Source of the DNA: Gymnorhina tibicen
Lineage: Eukaryota; Chordata; Aves; Passeriformes; Artamidae
Length of the DNA stretch: 64,000 nt
Direction: 5' to 3'
Assembly: GCA_013399875.1 (NCBI GenBank)
Contig: VXAZ01001047.1
Span: forward strand, 682,001-746,000
The notes beneath the pieces were generated by a model. It ran no database searches. It was given only the letters and a program-made list of their open reading frames with translations, and was not told the origin of the DNA. Below, piece by piece: positions 24,448 to 38,025 of this stretch; position 1 is the stretch's first letter; each line of letters opens with the position of its first letter. The translations under genes and the position numbers were made by a program.

Positions 24448-27400
24448 ACCTTTCATGCTAACCTGACTAGACCTTTCAATCCAGAATTCCTTCATCCCAG
24501 TGCTGGATCAGACAATTACAACAGATCCAGTTGTAATTTCTGGCTAGAATGGCTGGCATTAGCATAAATCAGTAGAAAATCTTTTTGCATCTTTGAGAAG
24601 GGTTCTAAGGCCTGAAATAATAAATTATAGGTGGGGGAACACTTCAAGTAATTTAAATACCCAATGGGAAGTAGTCAGAGGAAGGTTATCAAGATTGGTG
24701 TACTGTACACTAACCACAAGTAAAGCTGTCTTTAATGAAGTACTTCAATAACCAGTACTTTTTGTGTTTCTTTTACTTAATGGTCTTTCATAAAACCCAC
24801 AGGAACAGCTTGCTTTGGAACTTGCTAAAATAAGAACTGATCCTAAAGCTCCATTTAGGAGTTAGGTCCTGTGAAAACTAATAGGCACTGAGCCAAGTTC
24901 CTTAAAGAGAGAATGCAAACTTCTACAGTGATTATTCCCCCTGTAGTTTGAGAAGACTCCTTTAAAAAATATCTTAGTGGGAGAGATTGTAGTAGAAGGG
25001 CAAGGGTTTATTTCTATTGTTGTTTGGTCCAGTAAAACTGCAACAACATGCTTTAATAGCTAATGGCATGATAAAGGATCTGGAGGGAATGTTAAACTTG
25101 ATATGGAACACAGCCTGCACAAACACAAAGTTACTGTATGTGACCTTTGAATAAGCACCAGTTTCTAACCTTGCTTAGATGCTACAACATTCTGTGGACT
25201 GCCTTTGAGCATACAATCATTCTAACGTGTTCAATAGTCACAGTAAGTTCTCTGGATATTCTAGTGTAGTTAGGAATATATCCTTGGTGGACTAAATTTA
25301 AGGCTGTGAATTTCACATCCACTTCACTGAAGTACGGTATTTGAATATTTTAAGATACCTTTTCTCCAATGTAGCCTCAAATAGAACTTATTACTCAACT
25401 GCAATTTAATTTCAGTCAAAGACATAGCCCCTGTAAATTTGCCTTTGAATTTTTATATGCAGACATCTCTCCCAACTATAATTTAGTTGTGACAAAACCT
25501 TACAAAATTTGTTTCTTTCTCTTACTGAAAAGCCTTTTGCCCTTTTTCTTACCCTTTTTTCCTCATCTTATTGCCCTTGACACCAAAAAATTTTAAAAAA
25601 AGAACCTCTAATTTCTCATAAATCTCTAACAAGTATATTAAAAGCACAAACATAAATCACTATGTCCAAATATTATAAAAGTCTGACTGGGAAATTATGA
25701 TTAAAAATGGATCTGGGTATCCTACTATAACTCACAATTAATCCTAATATTGTCAGATCAGTTCAACGCTTTTTCAATTGATTTCTCAGAATTAAAAAAA
25801 AAAAAGTTACTTGCAAAATTTATGTATACCTTAGCAATTCTCATTATCATAGAGGGAATAAGCAAGAACACAAAGGATGATTATTAGACTATTAGAAATC
25901 CATGATTCTACTCAGAATCTAATAAAAGTTTTGAACATGTAATAATACTAAAGGATACAGAACATGGCAGTTTACCTTTAACATGGTTTGGTAATTTCTT
26001 TGAAATAAGATACACTTTTAAAACAGTTTTAGTTAAAAAATAGCTTAATCTCATCACTGTAACTTTTATTGCCCTTCAAAACAATCTCAAAGGTAATGAA
26101 TCATCTCACTTCAATGGTTTTGGAAACAAATACATTTCTAAGAGGCGGAAGTTCAACATTCCAGAACTTTGTATGTGTAAATCCAAACCTCCTACTCCAT
26201 TTGGTGATGGGGAAAGCTGTATCATGAGCTCCATGTGCCTTTTTTGTGCTGTCCCTTTCAAGTATTCCTGTAGAAAGACTATTTTGATTACAGCTTCAAT
26301 ACATGAGGAACAGACAGAAATAACATCCACTCAAGACATAAATATCTGATGCCTCTGACTGTTTGCTTCCAGGGAAAGGAGAGACAGGGAAGGAATGGAG
26401 AGAGAAATACTACCCAAGTGTGCTTTTTGGTGATCTAAGAAGTACTACTAAAAAGAAAAGGGATGACTAAATACTACAAGCAGAGATAAAATGTACACAT
26501 GGGCTGAATATCTTTCACCTATCTTTGTATTAAAGTCTTCTGGAGAGGTATAAAATTCAAACCTATCATGATTTTTGTGGATTGGATGTAGATGACTTCC
26601 AAAACAACATAAAAATTGAGAAAAGTTGTGGCTGCTATATTTTTCTCCTGAAAGCCAATTAAAACTTACTGAAACATTGGTACATTAAACAATAAAGGAT
26701 TACTAAAAACAAATGCTACTTGATTCTTCCCAAAGAGTCTGTTTGTTAGCGATCTGATGGAAATATTTTAAAAGGAACTCCGAAATATTACAGGGAGTGT
26801 CAAGTAGTTAAAATTACCATGGCTACACACTTCCTTATGCCAACAGAGAGCAGAACCCACTCACTGATCTTGCAGTGCAGCATCAGCAGGTTAAGTACTA
26901 GAAATAATACACAAAAATGGCAGAACTATTTTAGCACTTAGAGTTTTACTTCTAGAGGCAGAACATTTCTGTTTAACCATTTCTTATTCTCCAGAAAATG
27001 ACTTCAAGTTGAATCCTCCCAGCCATTACTATTTCCATTTATTGCATGAACTGCACAGGATTAACATAATTATGTAATTTAAAGTGATTAAACAGTGACA
27101 TTAAGCAAAATAACACTGTCTGTTGAGGAAATGAAAAGTAAATAAGTTAAAGTTCAGATCTTTTCACCTGAAATGGACTGCAGTGAGCACTTGTTTGAAA
27201 AGAGTGGATGTAATATGTGTTGTTTCAGCTGAGCTTTGATCACTAGTCGAAATTCAGCCCTGCCAGAGGGATGGGCAGAAAGACAACATGCCCATTAAAT
27301 TGAAGACATCAGGATAAAACTACTTGGTGAAGGTCTTACGCTGGCTCTTGGGTTTGCTGTCTTAAATCACCTCCATGTATTTTAGCCCTCTAAGCAGGGC

Positions 27401-27479
27401 AGAGAAATGTGTTGGATCAACACACTTGCACTGCCTCCTGTTCCGGTTTGCAAGTCATCCAATGGCTACATTAAAATGT

Positions 27480-27650
27480 TCATAGAATTACAGCAGATAA
27501 GGCTGGAAACAAAGAGGTCACCTAGCCCATCCCCCCGACCCAAGGTGGCTGACCTGTATCTCAAGTGTTTGTCACAGACATGGAAGTATGTTCCTAAGTA
27601 TGTTCCTAAAGATCAGTATTGATTAAAGCTCCCCAACCACTACACGTGAT
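27480..27650 (-). mobile_element. Old CR1 LINE 3' fragment
   Basis: 'CATAGAATTACAGCAGATAAGGCTGGAAACAAAGAGGTCACCTAGCCCATCCCCC' is a diverged version of the antisense CR1 3' terminus (CATAGAATCA...GGTTGGAAGGGACCT...TCATCTAGTCCAACCCCCC). The remainder, through a duplicated TATGTTCCTAAG near 27585-27608, is too diverged for an exact end. Divergence is clearly greater than in the copy at 28170. Confidence 0.5.
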
Positions 27651-28169
27651 TCAAGCCAGTGCTTATCTAAGCCCAGCAAGAAAAATTTACCCTGCCCAAA
27701 AGAAAGAATCAACCCCAAGCTTCAAATTTTAAGCCGAGAAATGGGCTTTCAAGCAGAAGAAAAATTCAAGTCAACTCAAATCCCCAAATAAACAAAGCCA
27801 ACACAGCATGCAGATAATGTGTAGATCATGAAAACCAGCATCCAAGAAACAGCACATGACAAATTTTTGTTCCTTTTTCAGGAAAAAATGAGACTTTTGA
27901 AGGTCCTTTTAAGAAGTTCCATAGGTGGCACTGAGCTCTGCTCTTCAAAAGGAAATATCTCTCTTATTACATTAATTTTATAGTGACAATGAAAAAACTG
28001 AAGAAAATGTAAAGAAAAAAAGATTAATTAAGAAGAATTTTACACCATCTTTTATGACCCCTACTTACAACTAGCAGGGAATACAAGTAATAACACATTA
28101 AATAAAACACATTGATATACACAAAAGCACTAAGTACTTGTACGTCTTGCCCTACAATCAGTTCTTTCA

Positions 28170-29058
28170 GAGAATCATTGAATAGTTTGTGTTGGAAGGG
28201 ACCTTAAATATTGTCTTATTCCACCCCCCCTGCCATGGGCAGGGATACTTTCCACTAGACCAGGTTGCTCAAAGCTCCATCCAACCTGGCCTTGAACACC
28301 TCTAGAGATGGGACATCCACAGCTTCTCTGGGAAACCTGTTCCAGTGCCTCATCCCCTCACAGCACAGAATTTTTTCTGAATATCTAATCTAAACCTACT
28401 CTCTTTTAGTTTGAATGTATTCCCCCTTGTCCTATCACTACCTGCTCATGTAAAAAGTCCCTCTCCGTCTTTGTTGCAGATTCCCTTCAGATACTGGAAG
28501 GCCAAAATGCCGTCACCCCAAAGTTTCCTCCTTTCCAGGCTAAACAAGCCCAGCTCTCCCAGCCTTTCCTCATAGGAGAGGTGCTTCATCTCTCCAATCA
28601 TCTTGGTGGCTTCCTCTGCGCTTGCTCCAACAAGTCCATGTCCTTCTTGTGCTGGGGACCCCAGAGCTGGATGCAGCACGCCAGGTGGGGTCTCACCAGA
28701 AGAGCAGGACAGAATCCCCTCCCTTGCCCTGCTGGCCACGCTGCTTTGGATGCAGCCCAGGACACGTTTGGCTTTCTGGGCTGAAAGCCCACATTCCTGG
28801 GTCTGGTCCAGCCTCTCATCCAGCAGCACCCCCAAGTCCTTCTTGGCAGAGCTGCTCTCAATCCGTTCATCCCCCAGCCTGTACTGATAAGGGGGATTGC
28901 CCTGACCCTTACAGCACCTTGTACGTAGTCTTGTTAAACCTCATGAGATTCCCACAGGCCCAGTCCTCGAGCTTGTCCAAGTCCCTCTGGATGGCATCCC
29001 ACCCTTCAGGTGTGACAACTGCAGAGTCAGCTTGGTTTCATCCACTCAGCTTGGTGTC
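28170..29058 (-). mobile_element. CR1 LINE, long 3' segment including end of ORF2
   Basis: This is the best-preserved CR1 here, about 890 bp in antisense orientation. From its 3' end it reads 'GAATCATTGAATAGTTTGTGTTGGAAGGGACCTTAAAT...CCCCCCTGCCATGGGCAGGGA', then the 3' coding end of ORF2. On the minus strand 28446-28835 is an open frame whose segments ([58 protein letters not shown]) are the familiar C-terminal part of the CR1 reverse transcriptase ORF. Its middle (about residues 47-75) departs from the expected reading, which suggests compensating small frameshifts. The 5' end is lost around 29058. A 201-codon forward frame over it is an antisense artefact. It lies in the same orientation as CDKAL1. 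Confidence 0.92.
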
Positions 29059-32000
29059 AAAAAAGAGGTGTCAGAAAGTGGGAGAGAGTGCAACTGAGCT
29101 ACCAAAAGGTATGTTCCTAAGAATGCAAGAGCACCAAGTAGTGCCTTGTATTTTCATAAAGCATTACTTCAAAATGATTTTACATAGAAGACATTGCTTT
29201 TTTTTTTGTCAGTATGTTTCTCTTTGATAGAAACTTCCCCACATGTTTCTCAAATTGGCCTTTCTTGGACTTTGTGATCCAAAGATCCCTTTGCAAAGTA
29301 GCTTTCTGAGAGAGGTAAGAGGTATATTCTATATTATTTTACATTTTTTCTTTGGAAATTCCAATCTTTCATTAGCATTTCTCATACTTTCTACAGTTTC
29401 TGTTTCTGAAATTTTATTAAAGATTCCTCTACTCACACCTCTATGCCATTTTTTGATCTAGAATTTGCTTCCTCGTTCTCTTTTTGCCCTAAATCTCTAA
29501 TCCCTAGTTCCTGTTCAGGAACCAAATTTTCCACCACTTTGAAACTCCAGCACATGTAAAAACTGTGCTTATTAATTAACGCACATCTTCCACATTTCCT
29601 TCCAAGTCCTTGAAGGAAGTTTCCAATACAGAGATCTTAATTCTGACATGATTTCTTTCATTTCTGTTCCAGCAGAAGCTATTTTCTTTCCCCTTCTCCA
29701 TTTTATTTTGCCTGCAAGTGAAGCAGCTTTTCTACCTGAGATCAGAGAGTTTCCTTTAAGCTATGCTTTGTTCAGTTTTCTTTCTGGTAGGCTATAAAGA
29801 AGTGTTTGATATATGCATCTTTCCTGTTTCTTAATAGCAGAAAAAAGGCTGGGTAATGTTTAAAGGTCATCTTTTGCTCATGTAACTAGAAAATACTTGT
29901 GGCTAACTGGAAGACCAGGAGCATAAAGCTTCTTCATTAGTATCCAGAAGTACAAGGCCACAATAACCTACTGCAGGTTACTGTGGCAGTTAAAATGCAG
30001 GGAGGATGGGGGAGAAAACAGGCACAAGCAGAATGACCAAATAATTGGTTGCTAACTGAAAACCAGTGGTTCACTCCTCATTTCCTCCAAAGAGCCCAAT
30101 GACTTGAATAGCTATGAGCTTAACAGGCCAACTCTGGGTATTTTCAAGGCCTGGGAGCCACAGAGATGTGCACCAAGATCCCGGACTCACAAAAGGAGAT
30201 ATTGCAAATGGCAGCTCCCAGCAGATACCATTCACAGGGGAATGTTAGACATGGAGAATATCATCACAGAAACGAATGGAAAACACAAAACTGGAACATG
30301 TGCCTGTACTCGTTTGAAAGGAAATTCAGTCATAGATGCATTACAGAAACATGAACTGTGAACATAAAATAATCATGACTGGGGATTAAACAGCCTGTTA
30401 AAATTATTTTTTTTTCTCTTGCCTTAATATTCCATCTGATTAGAATTTCCCACCAAAGGCCCTCAGACTTATGGGGCTTTGATTCTGGCAATGCGTTGCA
30501 GCTCTGGCAGGTAGCCAGCCTTTTATTTTTATCCCTCAGCCCTTTGGTCTTTTCTTCATATATTTCTCATCTTGCACTATTTTTTCCCTCTAGTCACAGA
30601 ACATATGTAAACAACCAGAATTATTTTTGGGGTAAAGAAGCATAACATACTGTATTTCTGGTTCTAACAAGAGATCATATTCCTGCAGAGTCTTACTTTT
30701 TTTCAATGATTAGTTTTGGGCAAACATTTGTCTGTAAACAGGATACATTTATTAGGTATTTTACTTTATGCTGCTGAGAAACAGTCAAGATCCCTAAATA
30801 TGGCCAAATAAAACTAATACAAATATTAAAACTTTTTTTTCAAATTAGATTACATTCAGACTGTTGACACACACTGCTGACTTTTCAAAGATATTATCCA
30901 ATGATAATATACTCAAGACTATGTGCATTGCAAACCCACCTCCAAATCCTCAAAAACAAGTTTACCAGAGTGCTTAGGAACATATAAGACATGCTAAATT
31001 GCTTTTCTGAATCTCAAAATGCTGAAATGTACCCTTAATGCTTTGTCAACTCCAAGCCTGCCTCAATGAAAGGATGTAACATCTACAGCATTTACATCTT
31101 TTTGCTCCTGTGAAACTTAGGAGAACTAAATATTGATCAAAGCTTTGAAATACTTATTCACCGATATTTGTAATTGCAATTAGTATGTCAAGACAGGTTT
31201 GTTTTGTCTGAATGTTCATTTTAAGGTTACTGTCACTACTTTTTAATGTCCAGTTCACATACATTCTACGTTAGATTTACCAGAACAAAATCAAAAAATG
31301 CCTTTACGCATGTGTTCATGCTTCACTGACTTCAACTTTCACCTATATATCCTCTGCAATGTACGTCTTCTAAACATGGTTCTGTTACTGAATCAGCAAC
31401 TGCACATTTTAAACCCAAGGAAGTCTATAGTAGGTCTCAGTCAATTGAAATTTCCAAATGTGTTTGCCACCCCAAATAGCCCTTCTGTAAAATTTTGCAA
31501 CTTGAAGACAGCACTCCCTTTTGAATGGCTTTTACAAAAAAATTCATGCTGAAGTAAAAAATAAAAAAAAATCCTGGCAAATATTTGTGCATTTTAATAC
31601 TTAGTATGTCCACTACAATAGCTAAGTCTGATTGCTTTGACAGCTTTTTAACCCAAGCTGCTGACTCCAAGACTCTTCTGCCCTTCCTGTCCCAAATTCT
31701 GCCACAGAGTCTAACATTACTGAATGTCAAGACCTTGTTCTAAGCCCATCTACTTAGTTGCAGTTTTTTCCTTAAAGAATAATAACTGTAAGACATTCTG
31801 CATCATTAGTGCATTAATGGATATACATATTAGCTGTGTTCTTCATACACTGAAAAGCATGAAATGCTAGTAATACTCTGAATTAATTCTATACATATTT
31901 GCCTCCTTACTTGTCACAGATATACAATGTGTGAATATTTCACGGAGTTTCTAAATTGTCCTTTGTGGTTTTGCACTTTGCATTCCCTCTTTTTCAGTCA

Positions 32001-34558
32001 AATCTGTTGACTCCAGTTGGCGACCTAATTCTTTTATTTCTTTGGACCAATCTGCTGCCAGAGTCACGCAGCCAAAATGGTAAAAAAAGGCCTACAACTG
32101 TTCCTTCAGACACGATTGCTTGTGGTGCTCCCTCTGCATTTGTCAGAAAAAAATTATTCAGGATTATGTATCAGATGAGAAAGAAAGCACACAACTGCAG
32201 ATAACCTCCAGTCCTTTGGACTACTACTCCTCACAGCATCTATAGAAGTATCTTCTTGCCTAGGATGAGTTTATGACTTGCTTTGACATCTTCACATGAT
32301 GGTGCTCTCAAATGATTAATTTCATTAAAAACTACAGTTTCAAAAGCTTTCACTCTTTCTGTGAACATTCCTCATTAGACAGAAGTACAGCTGTGACAGA
32401 TTTTGAAACACCTTTTTTGAACACCGTTTCTGAAACACTGTGTCCTATGCAAGTTAATGAAAACACTGTTAACAATGAGCAGACGTTAATTCTTGCTCAT
32501 TTGTGTGCACAGTGGAAAATTTATCCAAGATTTTAGCTTAGCTTTTTCCGCAAGCTGCAGAAAACCTAGCGGAGATACTTGGAATCTTGTTAAAGATCCA
32601 AGATATTTTGCTACTTTTGAGTGAGTATCTGAATTAATCCGTTCTGAGTTGCCTCCTTTGTCTATCCCCAACCTGCCATCCATGCACCTAACAAGCCACA
32701 AAGAGCTCACATGACCCTCATATGTTGCCCCTTTTATCTTGCTCAAAGCATCTTTGGTTGGAATTACACGTCTTGAGCACACGCAGCAGGAAGTGTTTTC
32801 CAGCAGTCCAACCAAACAGAGCAACCCAAATTGCAGCCAGCCAGAAACCCAAGGTAACTTTTGTGGCAAACTGACTTTTTTTTCTGGAAACCTAAAGAAA
32901 TTCCTGAGTTGCTGTTTATATGTATGATTTTTCAGGATGAACTTCCCACTAAGAACTTCAGTTCATGTTCTATGTATTATACATTGGCCAAGTGTGATTA
33001 AAAGCTTTCAGCTGCAGCTTCTATGTATCAAAGATGTTCCATTTGCTGAAATACTGAGATTCTATTTTTTCCATTAAACAAAAGTTCCTAATATTTCCAA
33101 TGGACCAATCATAAATATGATTCTCCCTTGAAGGAGCACTGGTAACCACGAAAGTCAGGAAAAGCAATCTGCCTTATCATTTGCTTGCTGCAGCCATTTA
33201 CAGGGGGATTCCAGGTACTTGTTCATGCCTATCCAAAGGGCAGGGACCAGATCTATATATCTCAATGACTCCCTATGGAAATTATCAGTATCCTTGATTT
33301 TAATAATTTTATCTCTCATTTTTAACATAAAAAAATTCAGTCAAGAGTCTGCTTGCTTGTCCCCATCTATACAAGCTTCTGGCAGCACATACTCAGTTTA
33401 ATGACAGCCTTTGTTCTGTTCCAGCAGATTATGAAAAAAAAATGTTCTGATGAGAAAATCAGCTGTGTTTAAATAGCTACATGGTCCAACCAGACAATTT
33501 GAAGGTTTTGGCTGTTTTTTATCTCTTACAGACCCTTATCAGGCCAATATACACATACACACAGACAATGTTAATGGAGAGCTCAGTAATGTGTTTGTGC
33601 TTAAGTGTCATGATCTGCTGAACACACTACAGTAGGTGCATTACAGAGAGTGCACTATTGCTGCTCTAAGCCACAGCCAGGCTTATCCAAGAGACCAGGG
33701 AGCTTAGCTTAACTGGTCACCGCAGGTAGGCCTTGATGATGTATTTTAAATGTGACTGCTTAGAACATAAACATAAAAGGTATGTATATACTTTAATACT
33801 TGTCAGCAATTTACTGTAAAAGCAGTAAGGTGGCTGATAAACTGCCAATTATCCTTCTTCCATGTGTTACATATTTTTTGGAGATCCTAACAACAGTGCT
33901 GGAGAAAGGACATCAAATGATGCTTAGAAATGTGATACACATTTTCATTTCACACTCCATCAGTTTTTACAACTAGAGCTCCATGAAATGTATGAGAATA
34001 CTTGGCTAACAGCCATATCTACTGAGGTGTAAAATAAGAATCAGATCTCTTTTTAAGAGTTTCATTTTCTTTACATGACTAAATCAGATGTTGACCTTTT
34101 TCCAAAATATATTGTAAATATTCCGTACCTCTACTCATCAATTAATTTTGAATCTCTGAATTGTATTTAGACCTGTTTTAACAGATAAGTAATCAATACA
34201 TATTTTTTTAAAAACAGCTTTGTAAAGAAAAGTAAAGTGATTCATCCTTCCGCTGAAGTACATTGAATTATATAATTACTGGCGTTTAATCTTTTCAATT
34301 CTAATAAGTTCTTTTGCCGTCTTGCATCTTGAAACAAAAAACAAGTGCATTATTGCCTTTATAGTCTGCAAAGTAAAGCTACAGGCATCAGCAAAAACAT
34401 ATTTTGAATTCAGATTTCAATCTGTCAGAAAAGATTAAAGCTTCATGCATGTATAAATGGGAACTATAAAATGATAACAGATACATAGCATGGAATCATT
34501 TTGCTTGAACAGCTGTGGATTTATCAGTGTAGTAAAGCAGAAAATGTCTTTTACTCAC

Positions 34559-34723
34559 CTCTGTTAAACCAGAAACTTCTCCTTTTGCTAATGGTCTGGT
34601 GATGGATGCAGTGTGAACTCTGGCATCTGATACTGGCTGCCCCTTCATAAAATGCTTCCCAGCTTCATAAATATTCACTTCTACCATCTTACCCATTAAC
34701 ACAGGATCCTTTGGCACGAGAAC
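34559..34723 (-). CDS. CDKAL1: CDKAL1, penultimate coding exon: second half of TRAM domain
   Basis: It has 165 bp, 55 codons, phase 0 at both ends. The acceptor on the gene strand is TTTTTTTGAAAG (AG at 34725-34724) and the donor is GAG|GTGAGT (GT at 34558-34557). The product begins [16 protein letters not shown] and ends [12 protein letters not shown], with [16 protein letters not shown] between. It is nearly collinear with vertebrate CDKAL1 ([30 protein letters not shown]). The first ~30 residues complete the TRAM domain, the beta-barrel that helps methylthiotransferases hold tRNA. The rest starts the linker to the membrane anchor. The apparent 73-codon open frame extends past the donor into intron, so its final residues are not protein. 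No stop, frameshift or unusual splice site is seen. Confidence 0.96.
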
Positions 34724-35571
34724 CTTTCAAAAAAATAAAGACATAGTTACTAAACACCAGGAACATTAGAGTGTCTAGTATTCACTCAGAAAACAGATTT
34801 TTGATAAACATCAGAGAAAATCCTAAAGCTTAAACATGTTAGTCACCAGCGTACACTACAGCCCCTGACACACTTGACCAGTAAGATCTCCAGCTTGCAT
34901 TCTTCAAGAGCTTTGCGGTGTTAGCTCAGCTCTTTTCAACTCAAACCAATTCCTTAAGTCATGTTTTTTGATTGATGAGAAAGTTGGGCCTGAGTTGCAG
35001 CTTTTGAATCCAGACCCAAGAAGTTCCCAAAGGGCGTTTGTACCACACAGTTCTAACAGACTGCTGTAACGCTTCTTATTTCCATGTCTGTCCTATGATG
35101 TTTTTTTAAAAAAATGTTTTTGAGTCTGTAAAGGCTTCAGGACAGAAATTATACCCTTGTTTCTCTTTGCACAAGCCTTTATTTTGATTGTGCAGATCCT
35201 TCGCAGCTGAGATGCATGATTGACAATGAATGCCTGTAAAAATAGACGAGTGTGTTTCTTGGGTCAGCAACTAATGCCACCCTTTCCTGAATTTGCACAA
35301 CCATGATATCAGACAGTCCCACTTCACAAAAAAGACAGCACATAACAGATGTTCCTAGGTCATGCATTTTTAAAAAAGAAAGAGCCCAACATAAAGGAGC
35401 AACACTTTCTGCTGGAAGAATAAATGGAGTTAAAATTGCTCTAAAATAGATAAGCAGTTGAAAAAGAAAAGTGGAGTAATTTCCTGATGAAAGTACATTT
35501 TTTACACTGTTTACAATGAAAAATTGAATCACAGGGACTTATTTAATCACAGCTACTTGAGGCTCATCCAC

Positions 35572-36113
35572 ACACAGAATCACAGGATGGGTCAGGTTGG
35601 AAGGGACCTCAGAGGCGTCATCTGGTCTAAGCTCCCTGTTCAAGAAGGGTCACAGTAGAGTACATGGAACAGGATTATATCCAGACAGTTCTGGAATTTC
35701 TCCAGTGAGGGAGACTCCACACCCTCTCTGGGTAATCTCTCCCAGTGCATGGTCACTCACACAGTGAAGTTCTTCCTCATGTTCAGGTGGAATTTCCTGT
35801 ACATCAGTTTCTGCCCATTGCCTCTTGTCCTACTGCTCGGAACCACTGAGAGGAGCCTGGAAACAGCCTCTTGACACCCTCCCTTCAGATGCTTATGGAC
35901 ACTGGTGAGGTCCCCTCTCAGTCTTCTCTTCTCCAGGCTGAACAGGCCCAGCTCCCTCAGCCTGTCCTTGAAAGAGAGGTGCTCCAGTCCCTTGATCATC
36001 TTTGTTGCCCTGCACTGGACCTGCTCCAGAAGCTCCATGTCTCTCTTGTATTGAGAAGCCCAGAACTGGACAAAGCACTTCAGGTGTGGCCTCACCAGGG
36101 CTGAGTACAGCTT
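35572..36113 (-). mobile_element. CR1 LINE 3' segment with surviving ORF2 end
   Basis: It opens (as the antisense 3' end) with 'CACAGAATCACAGGATGGGTCAGGTTGGAAGGGACCTCAGAGG' and includes 'CTCTCTGGGTAATCTCTCCCAGTG'. Across 35757-36095 on the minus strand an open frame of 112 codons reads [20 protein letters not shown], then [20 protein letters not shown], then [11 protein letters not shown]. This is the C-terminal part of CR1 ORF2. It belongs to a different subfamily from the copy at 28170, judging by the 3' UTR text. It is 5'-truncated at about 36113. The uninterrupted frame suggests moderate age. Confidence 0.92.
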
Positions 36114-38025
36114 TTCAAAGGTGATGACAGCATCTTTTTATCTTGATTCTTTGATGCTGAAAGTGAAATGCCTTAAAATGGCTTAATTTTAAAGACTACA
36201 TGTGCAGTGGGCTTTCGGAGAAAAAAATCTGTGCCACCCACATTTGGAGAGCATTTTGTTGCCAAACACTGCCTCTCCATTTTCATCTATCACAACTGTT
36301 GACTGTTCTACTTGGAGGAAATCACCACCAGTGGTTTCCCTTCTTCCCTGAAGGCTCAAGGTGTTCATGACTGTGTTTCCAGATCCTAGGATTCTGCTGA
36401 GCTTCCTAAGCATCTTCCAAAAAAAGCAGACACCTTTGCCTTTCAGAGACAGGCAAGCTGAGACTAAGCAAACACAAAGCCAGGATCCTAAGGCTGAGAG
36501 AGTGTTACATTGTGACTGGACCACAGTTCTTCCCATGTAATTCATCTTGGGCAAATTTAAACCAAAGGGAGATTAGGTAGCTGAGTATATCACTGGGCTT
36601 GTGACCTCTGTAAATCTTTTATCTCCTCATGCAAAAGGGAAGTAACTAAATATAAACCCGACTTCAGAAAAAGAAAGAGGTTAAGTGAAAATGACTGGGA
36701 GGTACCATAAACAACCAAGCATCCATGCTTGGCATACACTCAGATATTGTTTTGACGTAAGTATTTGTTAAGAAAAAACCCTCAACCATATTTCTAAGAA
36801 ACTAAGTTATACCAGCAGAAACTCTCACCTTGGCTGTTGATCTGGAAAAGCACTCTTTGGCCACTTTAGGCTACTCTGTTCAATGTAAACTATATCACCT
36901 AAGCCTCCACAAATGTCAGCTGCAGCTCTACCACAAAGTCTGCCAGTGTAGCTCTGTCGATGTCAGTTTAATAGCAAATTCTTTTAGTACAGATGAGCTC
37001 AGCGAAGGCAGAACACATTTGATAACTATTTGAGTTAACAGAACACTACACCACGACTCTGAGCTTCAGCTTCCAATAATACATAATACGATATTTAGAC
37101 TTTAGAGTGGTTTTCAATTTACTATCATTCAATTTACTGCTAGTAATCTTAGTTACCAACACCAATTCTTGTGCTCCCCTGGGTGAGCAGTAGGATACCA
37201 TCCTTGCGAAACATGCCACACATAAGATTTTAGGGAAAGGATTTACATTTTCATAATGGAAAGCATTTCTTCCCTAATAGAATTTAAAATGACTGCCTAT
37301 GTTACTACGTGTATTTCGCAAATTCTTTACCAGTCCCACTCGTGAACTGTGTTAGGTGCTGTACAAACACATGACAAAACATCAACACTTTTTTTCCTGT
37401 ACATACTGCTTTTATTTTAATTAATAAAGCTTCCATAAAACAAGCATTGAACAAAAAAGCTCCAAGAAATTTCTTTTTAATCTCTATGTGGAAGACCATG
37501 TTCCTCAACTCTGACTGATAAGCTACAAAATCAAGGAGCGGCAATACATAAGACTTAGATAGAAGTTGGATATATAACAAAAAAAAAAAAAAGAGATTTA
37601 TCCAAAAAAAAGGAGAAAGTGAGGAAAAAATAATTAGTGATCCAGATATCTAACAGAAACAGATGTTTCAAGAATAGCAATGTTACTTACTACTAAGGAA
37701 AAATAAATAAATAAATGCTGTAACATAACCCAAAACCAGAAGAGAGCACGGACATCATTTATAGTCTCTCCAGGTTCAGAAAACTGAATACCTAATGGTA
37801 GCAAAAGCAAACTGTAGACAGCTTAGTGCAAGAAGATGGAGAATAAAATCATGATGATTCAGGAAAGCCAATTTTGTTGGTTTTAAGCAAGTCATTGGCT
37901 TTTGGGCAAAAATAGCAATTTTGTGAAATAGATGTTGTACTTCCTTCCTAGCTCAAAGATGTTTTTGTGTGGCAAGAATTTATCTACAGAAAGTACACAG
38001 AAGGAAGTGACAAAAACTAGAAGGA

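Larger units (their letters stand above)
11442..34558 (-). other. CDKAL1: CDKAL1 last intron (23,117 bp)
   Basis: It runs from the donor GTGAGT at 34558 to the AG at 11443-11442. It contains CR1 fragments at 16.6, 20.8, 27.5 and 28.2 kb, a CORE-SINE remnant at 20.6 kb and a solo LTR at 23.35 kb. These are listed separately. The stretches 11.5-16.6, 17.0-20.6, 21.1-23.3, 23.9-27.4 and 29.1-34.5 kb show no exon, RNA gene or repeat that I recognise. CDKAL1 is known for very long introns, which fits. Confidence 0.85.

Noticed and set aside
28622..29227. 201-codon forward open frame
   Set aside because: It is the antisense of a CR1 ORF2 segment and runs out of the repeat into intron. It has no independent protein character.
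32486..32869. 127-codon reverse frame in the CDKAL1 last intron
   Set aside because: It resembles no family known to me, is not flanked by convincing splice sites, and CDKAL1 is already continuous without it.
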